This document shows positions 18,057 to 25,561 of a stretch of 64,000 bases of DNA, piece after piece. Numbering within the stretch: the stretch's first letter is position 1; the number at the start of each line of letters is the position of its first letter. The notes below the pieces were generated by a model. It was not told the DNA's origin. It saw nothing but the letters and a program-made list of their open reading frames with translations, and made no database searches. This DNA is from Hominimerdicola alba (lineage in GTDB: Bacteria; Bacillota; Clostridia; Oscillospirales; Ruminococcaceae). The translations under genes were made by a program, and so were the position numbers. The stretch covers positions 1-64,000 of the forward strand of contig NZ_FOKQ01000005.1 in NCBI RefSeq assembly GCF_900112155.1. Direction: 5' to 3'.

Positions 18057-18085
18057 AGTTTATACGAAAACAGGGCAAAAGTCAA
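18057..18085 (-). promoter_or_regulatory. promoter of the organosulfur importer operon
   Basis: On the minus strand TTGACT (18080-18085), 17-bp spacer, TAAACT (18057-18062). The whole element, including TGTTTTCG in the spacer, closely matches the promoter of the sulfhydrylase gene at 22847-22875. Confidence 0.7.
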
Positions 18086-18094
18086 TTTGGAAAT

Positions 18095-18108
18095 GTGATA
18101 ACGTTGTC
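18095..18108. promoter_or_regulatory. operator site next to importer promoter
   Basis: GTGATAACGTTGTC, an imperfect palindrome centred on CG at 18102.5, exactly 17.5 bp from the -35 start. The same spacing occurs at the promoters at 22847 and 25474. Confidence 0.65.
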
Positions 18109-18198
18109 TTTTTCTTTGCTGTAAATGCCATTATGTATGCCATTTATGGGGTCAGTTTGTATCAGATATCTTGATATTTTTGATTTTTTCTGCCATTA

Positions 18199-18212
18199 GT
18201 GATAACGATATC
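18199..18212. promoter_or_regulatory. second operator site, importer promoter region
   Basis: GTGATAACGATATC, centred at 18206.5, 104 bp upstream (in the importer direction) of the promoter-proximal site. Confidence 0.55.
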
Positions 18213-18290
18213 TTCTCCGAAAACAAAGGGTTTCGTACAGTCATTTAGTCACAAAAATATTTCACAAGAAGTGATTTTCGTGAAATGATA

Positions 18291-18306
18291 AGAATACGTT
18301 ATCGTA
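18291..18306. promoter_or_regulatory. third operator site, importer promoter region
   Basis: Contains GAATACGTTATCG, centred at 18297.5, 91 bp from the second site. Read on the minus strand it matches the distal site of the sulfhydrylase promoter region over about 16 bases. Confidence 0.55.
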
Positions 18307-18427
18307 AAACAGGTTTGCTATAAAAGATATTTATAACGGTTAATAGACGGCGGATATCGGCTGAAATAACATGAGATCAGGTGAAATATAAGATAGAAAA
18401 ATTCGCGAAAAAATTTAAAAACAGCTA

Positions 18428-18456
18428 TTGACAGGGTCGGAAAAATGTGTTATAAT
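18428..18456 (+). promoter_or_regulatory. promoter of homoserine O-acetyltransferase gene
   Basis: TTGACA (18428-18433), 17-bp spacer, TATAAT (18451-18456), about 50 bp upstream of the start codon. The common operator palindrome is not present immediately upstream. Confidence 0.75.
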
Positions 18457-18508
18457 CTAAAAACATACTAAACATATATGAAAACTATAATAAAAGGAGT
18501 GCGAGCTT

Positions 18509-19411
18509 ATGCCAATTAGATTAAAAGAAACACTGCCCGTTATTGAAAAGCTGAAAAAGGAAAACATCTTTGCAATGACTGAAGAACGCGCGATGCATCA
18601 GGATATAAGAGAGCTTAAAATAGCTGTGCTGAATATAATGCCCGACAAGGAAGAGACAGAGCGACACCTTCTGCGCCTGCTTTCCAATTCACCTTTGCAG
18701 ATCGAAGTTACCTTTATAAGGCTCACAACTCATAAATATAAGAATACGCCCATGAGCTATCTGCTGAAAAACTATCTTCCCTTTTATCAGATAGAGCACA
18801 AGTATTATGATGGACTGATAATAACAGGTGCGCCTGTTGAAAAGCTTGCTTATGAGGATGTGGATTACTGGGGTGAGCTTTCGGCGATATTTGAATGGAG
18901 CAGGATACACGTAACCTCAACACTGTATCTGTGCTGGGCGGCTCAGGCTGGGCTTTACTATCACTACGGTGTGCCAAAGTATGATCTTGATAAAAAGCTT
19001 TCCGGTATATTCAGGCACACTGTAACAGATACAAGCAACGAACTGGTTAGAGGATTAGACAAGAATTTCTATGCTCCTCATTCGAGATATACAGGCATCA
19101 GCAGAGATGAGATACTTAAGGTCAATGAGCTGTCCATAATCGCAGAATCCGATGAAACAGGTGTTTATATCGTTTCTGACGGCGGAAAGAACATATTCGT
19201 GAACGGTCACCCTGAGTATGATCTTTACAGGCTGGCGGAGGAATATATCCGTGATACCGACAAGGGTATCTCGCCTGATATACCGAAGAATTATTTCCCC
19301 GATGATGACCCTGACAAAGAACCCGAGAGCCGCTGGATATCGGCTTCGAGCCTGCTGTTCTCAAACTGGCTGAACTATTTCGTTTATCAGATAACACCTT
19401 ATGAATTCTGA
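18509..19411 (+). CDS. metAA: homoserine O-acetyltransferase (MetA family)
   Basis: 300 residues, full length for MetA. It transfers an acyl group from acyl-CoA to homoserine, the first committed step to methionine. The nucleophile Cys is in YLCWAAQAGL (about residue 142) and the catalytic His-Glu in VNGHPEYD (about 233-240). The residue that decides acyl donor is Glu in TGAPVEK (about 111), where succinyl-using enzymes have Gly, so acetyl-CoA and O-acetylhomoserine are expected. This agrees with an O-acetylhomoserine sulfhydrylase 3.5 kb downstream. It has its own promoter and terminator and is divergent from the importer operon. Confidence 0.92.
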   Translation: MPIRLKETLPVIEKLKKENIFAMTEERAMHQDIRELKIAVLNIMPDKEETERHLLRLLSNSPLQIEVTFIRLTTHKYKNTPMSYLLKNYLPFYQIEHKYYDGLIITGAPVEKLAYEDVDYWGELSAIFEWSRIHVTSTLYLCWAAQAGLYYHYGVPKYDLDKKLSGIFRHTVTDTSNELVRGLDKNFYAPHSRYTGISRDEILKVNELSIIAESDETGVYIVSDGGKNIFVNGHPEYDLYRLAEEYIRDTDKGISPDIPKNYFPDDDPDKEPESRWISASSLLFSNWLNYFVYQITPYEF

Positions 19412-19417
19412 TATACA

Positions 19418-19451
19418 GCGCGGACAATGTTGAGTTGTCCGCGCGTTTTTT
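19418..19451 (+). terminator. intrinsic terminator after metAA
   Basis: A perfect 10-bp stem GCGCGGACAA / TTGTCCGCGC with a 7-base loop, followed by six T residues. Confidence 0.9.
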
Positions 19452-19503
19452 ATGTCATTTATAAAATATTGCAGTGTTAACAATTCGTTTACAACAATTC
19501 ATA

Positions 19504-19532
19504 TTGACATTATAGGAATAATATGATATAAT
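19504..19532 (+). promoter_or_regulatory. promoter of the gamma-glutamylcysteine ligase gene
   Basis: TTGACA (19504-19509), 17-bp spacer, TATAAT (19527-19532). Two ATAGGAATA/ATAGGATTA-like tracts lie in the spacer and downstream (about 19553). Confidence 0.75.
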
Positions 19533-19625
19533 CTATATATCATATTGATTTAATAGGATTAATTTCAGAACATGAACCTGAATGATAAGGTCACATAATA
19601 ACAGCTTCTGTATCAAGGAGGACAA

Positions 19626-20780
19626 ATGAAGAATCAGCTTATATATAAAGGAAATTTCGGATTGGAACGCGAGACTTTGCGTGTAGATAAAAACGGCAGA
19701 CTTTCACAGACGGCGCATCCCTTTGAGGATGACGGCGAGATAACCCGCGACTTCTGTGAAAATCAGATAGAGCTGGTAACTCCTGTTTGTTCAAGCATTG
19801 ATGTTGTAATGAAAGAGCTTGAACGTCTGGATAAAAAAGTGAGAAAAACTCTTGATGATATGGATGAGCGAATCTGGCTTTACAGCAACCCGCCGCATTT
19901 TTCGGACGACAGTGAGATACCAGTTGCTGATTTCAAAGGCGATCTTTCAGGCAAGCGTTTCTACCGCGAAAAGCTGGAGATACGCTACGGAAAAAGGCTG
20001 ATGCTCTTTTCGGGAATACATTTCAACTTCTCTTTCGATGACGAATATCTGAAAAGTATATCGTCAGGTGAGGATTTTTCCGAATTCAAAAACAGTTTCT
20101 ATCTCAGGCTGTACAAACAGCTCAGCAGACACAGCTGGCTGCCGCTGCTGCTTACTGCCGCAAGTCCGGTATATGACCGTTCACTATATGAAGACGGCGC
20201 AAATGGCGCTGAGGTGAGCAGATATTCTTCCATAAGAAGCAGCGAGAGAGGCTACTGGAATAGCTTTGTACCGACCCTGAAATTTGACAGTCTTTCAGCA
20301 TATGTTGACAGTATACAGAAGTATGTTGACGAGGGAAAGCTGTTTTCGGCAAGTGAGCTGTATATGCCCATAAGGCTGAAACCAAAGGGTGAGAACAGTA
20401 TCGAGAATTTTGCAAATGGTGTCAGCCACATCGAGCTGAGAATGTTCGATCTCAACCCGCTGGAGCCGCAGGGTATCAATGCAAATGATCTTCGTTTTGC
20501 TCATCTTCTGGCAGTATATCTTTCGGAACAGCCTGATTTTGAATACACCGATGAATTGCAGATCCGGGCTGTACATAATCACAGAAATGCCGCACTGCTT
20601 GACCTTGAAGGAGTGACCATAGACGGTATCCCGATACTTGAACGTGCGGAGCAGATACTGGATAAAATGTCGGAGCGTTTTTCTGATAATGCAGAATATC
20701 TCAATGTTATAGCATATGAAAAAACAAAACTCAGTGACCGCCTGTGCAACAGGATCATCAATGAAAAGATCTACGGATAG
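19626..20780 (+). CDS. gshA: glutamate-cysteine ligase
   Basis: 384 residues after a strong AAGGAGG site. The opening GNFGLERETLRV (about 9-20) is the ATP/Glu-binding start of the GshA/GshAB ligase family; FCENQIELVTP (about 42-52), LMLFSGIHFNFSF (about 124-136) and HIELRMFDLNPL (about 271-282) are further family landmarks. It joins glutamate to cysteine through the gamma carboxyl. It is only the ligase half: no ATP-grasp glutathione synthetase domain is fused and no gshB is nearby, so gamma-glutamylcysteine itself may be the product used. The next gene, a class II amidotransferase, starts 12 bp downstream, so the two form one unit. Confidence 0.88.
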   Translation: MKNQLIYKGNFGLERETLRVDKNGRLSQTAHPFEDDGEITRDFCENQIELVTPVCSSIDVVMKELERLDKKVRKTLDDMDERIWLYSNPPHFSDDSEIPVADFKGDLSGKRFYREKLEIRYGKRLMLFSGIHFNFSFDDEYLKSISSGEDFSEFKNSFYLRLYKQLSRHSWLPLLLTAASPVYDRSLYEDGANGAEVSRYSSIRSSERGYWNSFVPTLKFDSLSAYVDSIQKYVDEGKLFSASELYMPIRLKPKGENSIENFANGVSHIELRMFDLNPLEPQGINANDLRFAHLLAVYLSEQPDFEYTDELQIRAVHNHRNAALLDLEGVTIDGIPILERAEQILDKMSERFSDNAEYLNVIAYEKTKLSDRLCNRIINEKIYG

Positions 20781-20792
20781 AAGGTGATACAG

Positions 20793-21542
20793 ATGTGTGA
20801 ACTTATCGGCTTTTCTGCCGCCAGACCAACAGATATCAAAGAACAGCTAAAAGAATTTTACTCTCACAGTGCAAGCAACCCTCACGGCTGGGGAATAATG
20901 TACGGTGACAGGCTGATAAGAGGATGTGAACGTGCATCTGACAGCGCTGCTGTTGAACGGCTGGTGAAAACGATCGAAGACCAGACAACTACTCTCGGGC
21001 ATATAAGATTTGCTACTGTGGGTTCGATAAAGCTTGAAAACTGCCACCCTTTCACGGGTCGAGATATCACCGGCAGACAGTGGACGCTTATCCACAACGG
21101 TACGATATATTCGGGCAGCAGACTGATACCATATCTTAACAATCAAAGCGGTGATACCGATTCGGAAAGATTATTCTTATTCCTGATGGATACACTGAAC
21201 AGTGCTCAGCAGAATGGTGAACTTTCTCAGAAAGAGCGCTGCGAACTTGTGGATAATTTCATTCAGGAGATGTCACACAAAAACAAGCTGAACCTCATGA
21301 TATATGACGGCGAGCTGATTTATATACATAAAAATATGAAAGACACAATGCTGTATCGTAAACTGGGTTCAGGATATATATTCGCAACAACAGCCCTTGA
21401 CAATGGTGAATGGGATGACGTACCTATTGCTCAGCTGCTGGTATACAAAGACGGAGAACAGGTATACATCGGCAGGCAGCATGACGGGATATTCATACCA
21501 AGTCTGCAATATATCAAGGCGATGGACGCTATGCATATCTGA
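20793..21542 (+). CDS. class II glutamine amidotransferase (YafJ/EgtC-like)
   Basis: About 249 residues. The start is the ATG at 20793, because the codon after it must encode the N-terminal nucleophile: the protein begins MCELIGFSA, so Cys becomes residue 1 after Met removal. Other class II amidotransferase landmarks are HGWGIMYG (about 34-41), GHIRFATVGS and ENCHPF. It stands alone without a synthetase domain, as in YafJ and in EgtC, which removes glutamate from a gamma-glutamyl intermediate of ergothioneine synthesis. Pairing with a gamma-glutamylcysteine ligase suggests hydrolysis of a gamma-glutamyl thiol conjugate; no EgtB or EgtD is visible, so the substrate is open. Confidence 0.82.
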   Translation: MCELIGFSAARPTDIKEQLKEFYSHSASNPHGWGIMYGDRLIRGCERASDSAAVERLVKTIEDQTTTLGHIRFATVGSIKLENCHPFTGRDITGRQWTLIHNGTIYSGSRLIPYLNNQSGDTDSERLFLFLMDTLNSAQQNGELSQKERCELVDNFIQEMSHKNKLNLMIYDGELIYIHKNMKDTMLYRKLGSGYIFATTALDNGEWDDVPIAQLLVYKDGEQVYIGRQHDGIFIPSLQYIKAMDAMHI

Positions 21543-21583
21543 ACACATATCCTATATACAAGTCTTTCGGAAATAGTTTTTGG

Positions 21584-21617
21584 CGCTCATCGAGACAATA
21601 CTACCGATGAGCGTTTT
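21584..21617 (+). terminator. intrinsic terminator after the amidotransferase gene
   Basis: CGCTCATCG (21584-21592) pairs with CGATGAGCG (21605-21613) and is followed by TTTT. Confidence 0.75.
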
Positions 21618-21644
21618 AGTTTATACGGTGAAAAGGAGAACAGT

Positions 21645-22598
21645 ATGACACTTCAACAGATAAATTACGCACTTATGATAAGCGAGAGCGGTTCAATGAA
21701 TAAGGCGGCGGACAAGCTGGGGATATCTCAGCCGACACTTACAAACGCAGTACGTGAACTTGAACGCGAGATAGGCGCAGAGATTTTCCTGCGCACACCA
21801 AAGGGCGTTGTACCCACTGCAGAGGGCGAGGAATTTCTTTGCAGCATCGGACAGCTTTACAGGCAGTACGAACTTGTCTGCGAAAAATATATCAACAAGG
21901 ATATGAAGCGAAAATTCGGTGTATCTACCCAGCATTACTCCTTTGCGGTAAGTGCGTTCATCGAGACCGTAAAGCAGTTCGGCACACTTGAATTTGAATT
22001 CGCAATAAGAGAGACTGAGACACTGAATATCATACACGATGTTGGAAGCCTGAAAAGCGAGATCGGAGTTTTGTATATCAGTTCATTCAACCGAAAGCCC
22101 ATAACAAAACTGCTTGAAGAAAACGAACTGGAATTTACAGGGCTTATAAAATGCCGAGCTTATGTATATATGTGGCGCGGGCACCCTCTTGCCGGCGAGG
22201 AATCTATCGGGCTTGAACAGCTTGCGCCGTATCCTTGTCTTTCATTTGAACAGAACGGAAGCAACGGATATCTATTTGCCGAGGAGATACTCAGCGAGAA
22301 TATCTATCCCCGAATGATAAAAGCGACTGACCGCGCCGCTATGGGTGAGCTTATGAAAACACTGTACGGATATACACTGTGTTCGGGAATACTCTGCGAG
22401 GAAATGAACGGCAGTGATTATGTTGTTGTACCATTCCGTGAGGACAGCGAAAATCACAATACAGTTATGGAGATAGGATATATCAGAAAGAAGCATGGAG
22501 CTCTCAGTGAGATAGGAGAAAGGTATATCGAGGAGCTGAAACTGAGTCTGCAAAAGAATGCTAAGCCCGAGCCGATAAACACTGTTTATCAGGACTAA
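21645..22598 (+). CDS. LysR-family transcriptional regulator, likely of sulfur metabolism
   Basis: 317 residues with the LysR plan: an N-terminal winged helix-turn-helix (MTLQQINYALMISESGSMNKAA, then LGISQPTLTNAVRELEREIG, about 1-45) and a C-terminal two-lobe inducer domain. It lies between the gshA pair and the sulfhydrylase gene and is the only LysR gene in the sulfur island, so control of sulfur genes is the natural guess, comparable to CysB/CysL-type regulators or to the LysR regulator reported beside methylthio-alkane reductase genes. It could be the protein that binds the repeated palindromes; the LacI protein at 24371 is the competitor. Confidence 0.85.
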   Translation: MTLQQINYALMISESGSMNKAADKLGISQPTLTNAVRELEREIGAEIFLRTPKGVVPTAEGEEFLCSIGQLYRQYELVCEKYINKDMKRKFGVSTQHYSFAVSAFIETVKQFGTLEFEFAIRETETLNIIHDVGSLKSEIGVLYISSFNRKPITKLLEENELEFTGLIKCRAYVYMWRGHPLAGEESIGLEQLAPYPCLSFEQNGSNGYLFAEEILSENIYPRMIKATDRAAMGELMKTLYGYTLCSGILCEEMNGSDYVVVPFREDSENHNTVMEIGYIRKKHGALSEIGERYIEELKLSLQKNAKPEPINTVYQD

Positions 22599-22626
22599 TA
22601 AAGATGTTTTATAGCTAGCGCTATTT

Positions 22627-22640
22627 GTGATAACGTATTC
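22627..22640. promoter_or_regulatory. distal operator site, sulfhydrylase promoter region
   Basis: GTGATAACGTATTC, centred at 22634.5. It matches the distal site at 18291-18306 (minus strand) over about 16 bases including flanks. Confidence 0.55.
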
Positions 22641-22718
22641 TTATTATTTTACCAATGATATATCATATGTCTACAAATAGAAGGTAATATATGCCGAAAA
22701 CCCCCGAATCTGCGTATA

Positions 22719-22730
22719 GATAACGTTGTC
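22719..22730. promoter_or_regulatory. middle operator site, sulfhydrylase promoter region
   Basis: GATAACGTTGTC, centred at 22724.5, 90 bp from the distal and 105 bp from the proximal site. Confidence 0.55.
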
Positions 22731-22822
22731 ACGTTTTCGATGAACCGGACTATTTCTATACTTAAAACAGTGTATTTCGATACCCAAAACGAACGTGAAA
22801 TCACCATATTTCAGCGAGTGCA

Positions 22823-22837
22823 TGACAACGATATCAC
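22823..22837. promoter_or_regulatory. promoter-proximal operator site, sulfhydrylase gene
   Basis: TGACAACGATATCAC, centred at 22829.5, exactly 17.5 bp upstream of the -35 start. Confidence 0.65.
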
Positions 22838-22846
22838 CTTTTATCG

Positions 22847-22875
22847 TTGACCTTTTCACTGTTTTCGGGTAAACT
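22847..22875 (+). promoter_or_regulatory. promoter of O-acetylhomoserine sulfhydrylase gene
   Basis: TTGACC (22847-22852), 17-bp spacer, TAAACT (22870-22875). Nearly the same as the importer promoter at 18057-18085, including TGTTTTCG in the spacer. The weak -10 fits a promoter that depends on an activator. Confidence 0.7.
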
Positions 22876-22916
22876 GTAAACATCGAAAACAAAACAACAC
22901 CGAAAGGAAGATCATT

Positions 22917-24206
22917 ATGGCAGATTTAAGATTTGATACCAAGAAAATAAAGGCAGGTTACAGTCCTCTGGATAACAACCTTGCTATCTCGCCCCCTATA
23001 TATCAGACAGCGGCTTACGATTTCAAGAATACCGAGCACGCGCAGAATCTTTTTACATATAAGGAAGCGGGATATCTTTACACACGTGTGGGCAACCCCA
23101 CTGTTAATTACTTCGCTGAGAGAGTAAAGGCTCTTGACGGCGCAAAAAACGCTGTTGCAGTAGGTTCGGGTATGGCGGCTATAAGCTACACACTGCTGAA
23201 TCTGGCAGTTGGCGGCGGAACGATACTTGCTTCACCTTACGTTTACGGCGGAACGATAGATGCTTTTGACAGACTGTTCCCCGAATTCGGTGTAAATATC
23301 AAGCTCACCGATGCTATTCTTGACCCCGCAAAACTGGACGCTGAGATAACAGACGATGTTAAGGCGATATATGTTGAATCTATCAGCAATCCTAATGCTT
23401 ATCTGCTGGATATCGATGCTATATCCGAAGTTGCGCACAAGCACGGCGTACCTGTTGTAGTTGATAACACCCTTGCAACACCTTACCTTTACAGACCACT
23501 CGAACACGGTGCTGATATCGTTGTATATTCCGCAACCAAGGCGCTGACAGGTCACGGCAATATCATCGCGGGTCTTATACTTGACAACGGCGATATGTCA
23601 CTGTACACCAAGGAGAGATATCCTCAGTTCTACAAGCCCATAGTAATGCTGGGCGGAAAAGCACCTGCGGATATCTTCCCCGATAACTTCTTTATATTCC
23701 GTGCAATACTCGTTTACCTGAACCTGCTGGGCGCTGCGCTCTCACCTCAGGATGCATATCTTGGTATCATCGGTCTTGAGACACTTTCAGAGCGAGTTGC
23801 AAAGCAGTCAAGAAATGCTGCTAAGATAGCTGCATATCTTGAAAGCTCCCCTGCTGTTGAATGGGTTCGTCACCCAAGCCTTGCTAGCTACAAGTTCAAG
23901 GAACTGGCTGACAAGCATCTTACAAACGGCGGCGGCGGAGTGCTGTCCTTCGGCATAAAGGGCACTCCCGAGCAGGAGGCTGAGTTCCTTAACAACATCA
24001 AGCTTTTCCACTATCATGTAAACCTCGGTGACGCACGTTCTCTCATAGTTGACTCGCCTAATACAACTCACTCCGAGCTGACCGAGGATGAGTTCAAGCT
24101 GGCTGAGATACCGCGCAATCTGATTCGTATTTCTGCAGGCTTAGAGGATGCTGACGATCTCATCGAAGACCTCGAACAGGCTTTCAAGGCGGCAGGACTG
24201 CTGTAA
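22917..24206 (+). CDS. metY: O-acetylhomoserine sulfhydrylase
   Basis: 429 residues, the usual length for MetY and about 40 longer than cystathionine synthases. A Cys/Met-metabolism PLP enzyme: SGMAAISY (about 83-90), VDNTLATPY (about 181-189) and the PLP lysine in YSATKALTGHGN (about 207-218) are visible. It condenses O-acetylhomoserine with sulfide to homocysteine, or with methanethiol directly to methionine. The latter reaction is the salvage step paired with methylthio-alkane reductase. Its promoter shares the operator array with the importer and a terminator ends it as a single gene. Confidence 0.9.
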   Translation: MADLRFDTKKIKAGYSPLDNNLAISPPIYQTAAYDFKNTEHAQNLFTYKEAGYLYTRVGNPTVNYFAERVKALDGAKNAVAVGSGMAAISYTLLNLAVGGGTILASPYVYGGTIDAFDRLFPEFGVNIKLTDAILDPAKLDAEITDDVKAIYVESISNPNAYLLDIDAISEVAHKHGVPVVVDNTLATPYLYRPLEHGADIVVYSATKALTGHGNIIAGLILDNGDMSLYTKERYPQFYKPIVMLGGKAPADIFPDNFFIFRAILVYLNLLGAALSPQDAYLGIIGLETLSERVAKQSRNAAKIAAYLESSPAVEWVRHPSLASYKFKELADKHLTNGGGGVLSFGIKGTPEQEAEFLNNIKLFHYHVNLGDARSLIVDSPNTTHSELTEDEFKLAEIPRNLIRISAGLEDADDLIEDLEQAFKAAGLL

Positions 24207-24221
24207 TAATTCTGATATCGT

Positions 24222-24254
24222 GACATCTCCGTAATATACGGAGATGTCTTTTTT
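24222..24254 (+). terminator. intrinsic terminator after metY
   Basis: A perfect 12-bp stem (24222-24233 with 24237-24248, loop ATA) followed by six T residues. Confidence 0.9.
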
Positions 24255-24270
24255 GTGACAACGTAATCAC
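24255..24270. promoter_or_regulatory. operator site upstream of the lacI-family gene
   Basis: GTGACAACGTAATCAC, a near-perfect palindrome centred at 24262.5. It is 30.5 bp from the -35 start, 13 bp further than at the other promoters, so regulation here may differ. Confidence 0.6.
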
Positions 24271-24292
24271 AGAAAATTAACAAATAACCTAG

Positions 24293-24321
24293 TTGACAAG
24301 TAGGAGATAAAATGTTATAAT
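24293..24321 (+). promoter_or_regulatory. promoter of the LacI-family regulator gene
   Basis: TTGACA (24293-24298), 17-bp spacer, TATAAT (24316-24321). Confidence 0.75.
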
Positions 24322-24370
24322 CATATATATCAGATAGGATTACATATATTTCACAAAGGGGAGCAAAAAT

Positions 24371-25444
24371 ATGTCTCTGAAAGAAATAGCAAAAATGACA
24401 GGAGTATCGGTATCTACCGTGGGCAGGATACTCAGCGACCCGAACCACAAATGTTCCAGTGAGGAAGTAAGGCAAAGGGTCATAGAAGCTGCCCGTGAGA
24501 TAAACTATATCCCGAATGCCAATGCCCGTTCCCTGAGAGCAGGCGGCAGGAATGAGGACAGGATATATCATATAAATATCCTTGTTACCCACTTGGGCAG
24601 CGGTGCAGCAGACCCATTCTATGATGAGCTGCTGATGATACTTGAAAAAGAACTTAGAAACAGCAGCTGTATAGTCAACAACGTATGGCATCGAAGTGAG
24701 TTTTCAGATGAGAAGATAATACAGAGCGACAGGCTCCAGAATCTGGTGGAAGAGCTTTACCGAGACAGTACGCACAAGTCAGACGGACTTATTATCATCG
24801 GCAAGGCAACGAGCCGTGCTCTGAAACAGCTGAAGACCAAGGAAAAGAATATCGTTTCGATAAACCGAAACTCGACGAATTATGAAGTCGATGAGGTGCT
24901 TTGCGACGGCAGCAGAATAGCCCGCACAGCGATCGCATATCTTGCAAAGCTTGGTCACACGAAGATAGGTTATGTTGGTGACTGCCACAACGAATCGAGA
25001 TTTAACGGATATCAGGCGGCGATGACCACATTTCATCTGTCCCCGGATATTGATTATATCTACGACACTACACCGAATGAAGCCAATGGCATAGCGGCTC
25101 TGGAATACTTTTCGGGACTGGCTGATCCGCCATCGGGTATATATTGTGCAAATGATATCCTTGCGGTGGGTATGCTGAAAGCTCTAAACCGACGAAGATC
25201 AAAGATATATTCACCATCCATCATATCCAATGATGATATCGACGCGGCACAGTACACCAAGCCCATGCTGACAACGATATCACTGCCTAAAAACGAGATG
25301 GTGCGCTTTTCGCTGATGCTATTGCTTGACCGCATCAAAGGCGGACACAGGATAATCTCGCGACTGGAAGTTGAAGGTACGCTGATAATACGCGAAAGCT
25401 GCCGTCCTTACGGGGAATTGAACGAACCTGAATACTACATATGA
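24371..25444 (+). CDS. LacI-family transcriptional regulator in sulfur island
   Basis: 357 residues. The first 60 form the LacI helix-turn-helix and hinge (LKEIAKMTGVSVSTVGRILS at about 3-22, then AREINYIPNANARSLR). The rest is a periplasmic-binding-protein-like sensor domain with the usual DGLIIIGKAT and YCANDILAVGMLKAL segments. LacI proteins typically bind palindromes with a central CG, as the GACAACGTTATC sites of this region have, including one upstream of this gene. The position of the sites upstream of -35 would however suit an activator better than a classic repressor. A sugar effector is typical of the family, but this context suggests a sulfur-related signal. Confidence 0.85.
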   Translation: MSLKEIAKMTGVSVSTVGRILSDPNHKCSSEEVRQRVIEAAREINYIPNANARSLRAGGRNEDRIYHINILVTHLGSGAADPFYDELLMILEKELRNSSCIVNNVWHRSEFSDEKIIQSDRLQNLVEELYRDSTHKSDGLIIIGKATSRALKQLKTKEKNIVSINRNSTNYEVDEVLCDGSRIARTAIAYLAKLGHTKIGYVGDCHNESRFNGYQAAMTTFHLSPDIDYIYDTTPNEANGIAALEYFSGLADPPSGIYCANDILAVGMLKALNRRRSKIYSPSIISNDDIDAAQYTKPMLTTISLPKNEMVRFSLMLLLDRIKGGHRIISRLEVEGTLIIRESCRPYGELNEPEYYI

Positions 25445-25448
25445 GAAC

Positions 25449-25464
25449 GTGACAACGTTATCAT
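25449..25464. promoter_or_regulatory. operator site at the mccB promoter
   Basis: GTGACAACGTTATCAT, centred at 25456.5, again 17.5 bp upstream of the -35 start. Confidence 0.65.
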
Positions 25465-25473
25465 ATTTAGGTG

Positions 25474-25502
25474 TTGACAAATTGCAGAATATGTTGTACA
25501 AT
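25474..25502 (+). promoter_or_regulatory. promoter of the mccB-mccA-nitrogenase-like operon
   Basis: TTGACA (25474-25479), 17-bp spacer, TACAAT (25497-25502). It is the only clear promoter upstream of the tight gene series that begins with mccB. Confidence 0.75.
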
Positions 25503-25561
25503 ATAGTCACGATATAAATCATACTATACAGATATGAATGATATGAAAGGAAGTATGGACT

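Noticed and set aside
19475-19500. A further copy of the sulfur operator upstream of gshA
   Set aside because: A CG lies at the right distance from the -35 box, but the flanking half-sites do not match the palindrome.
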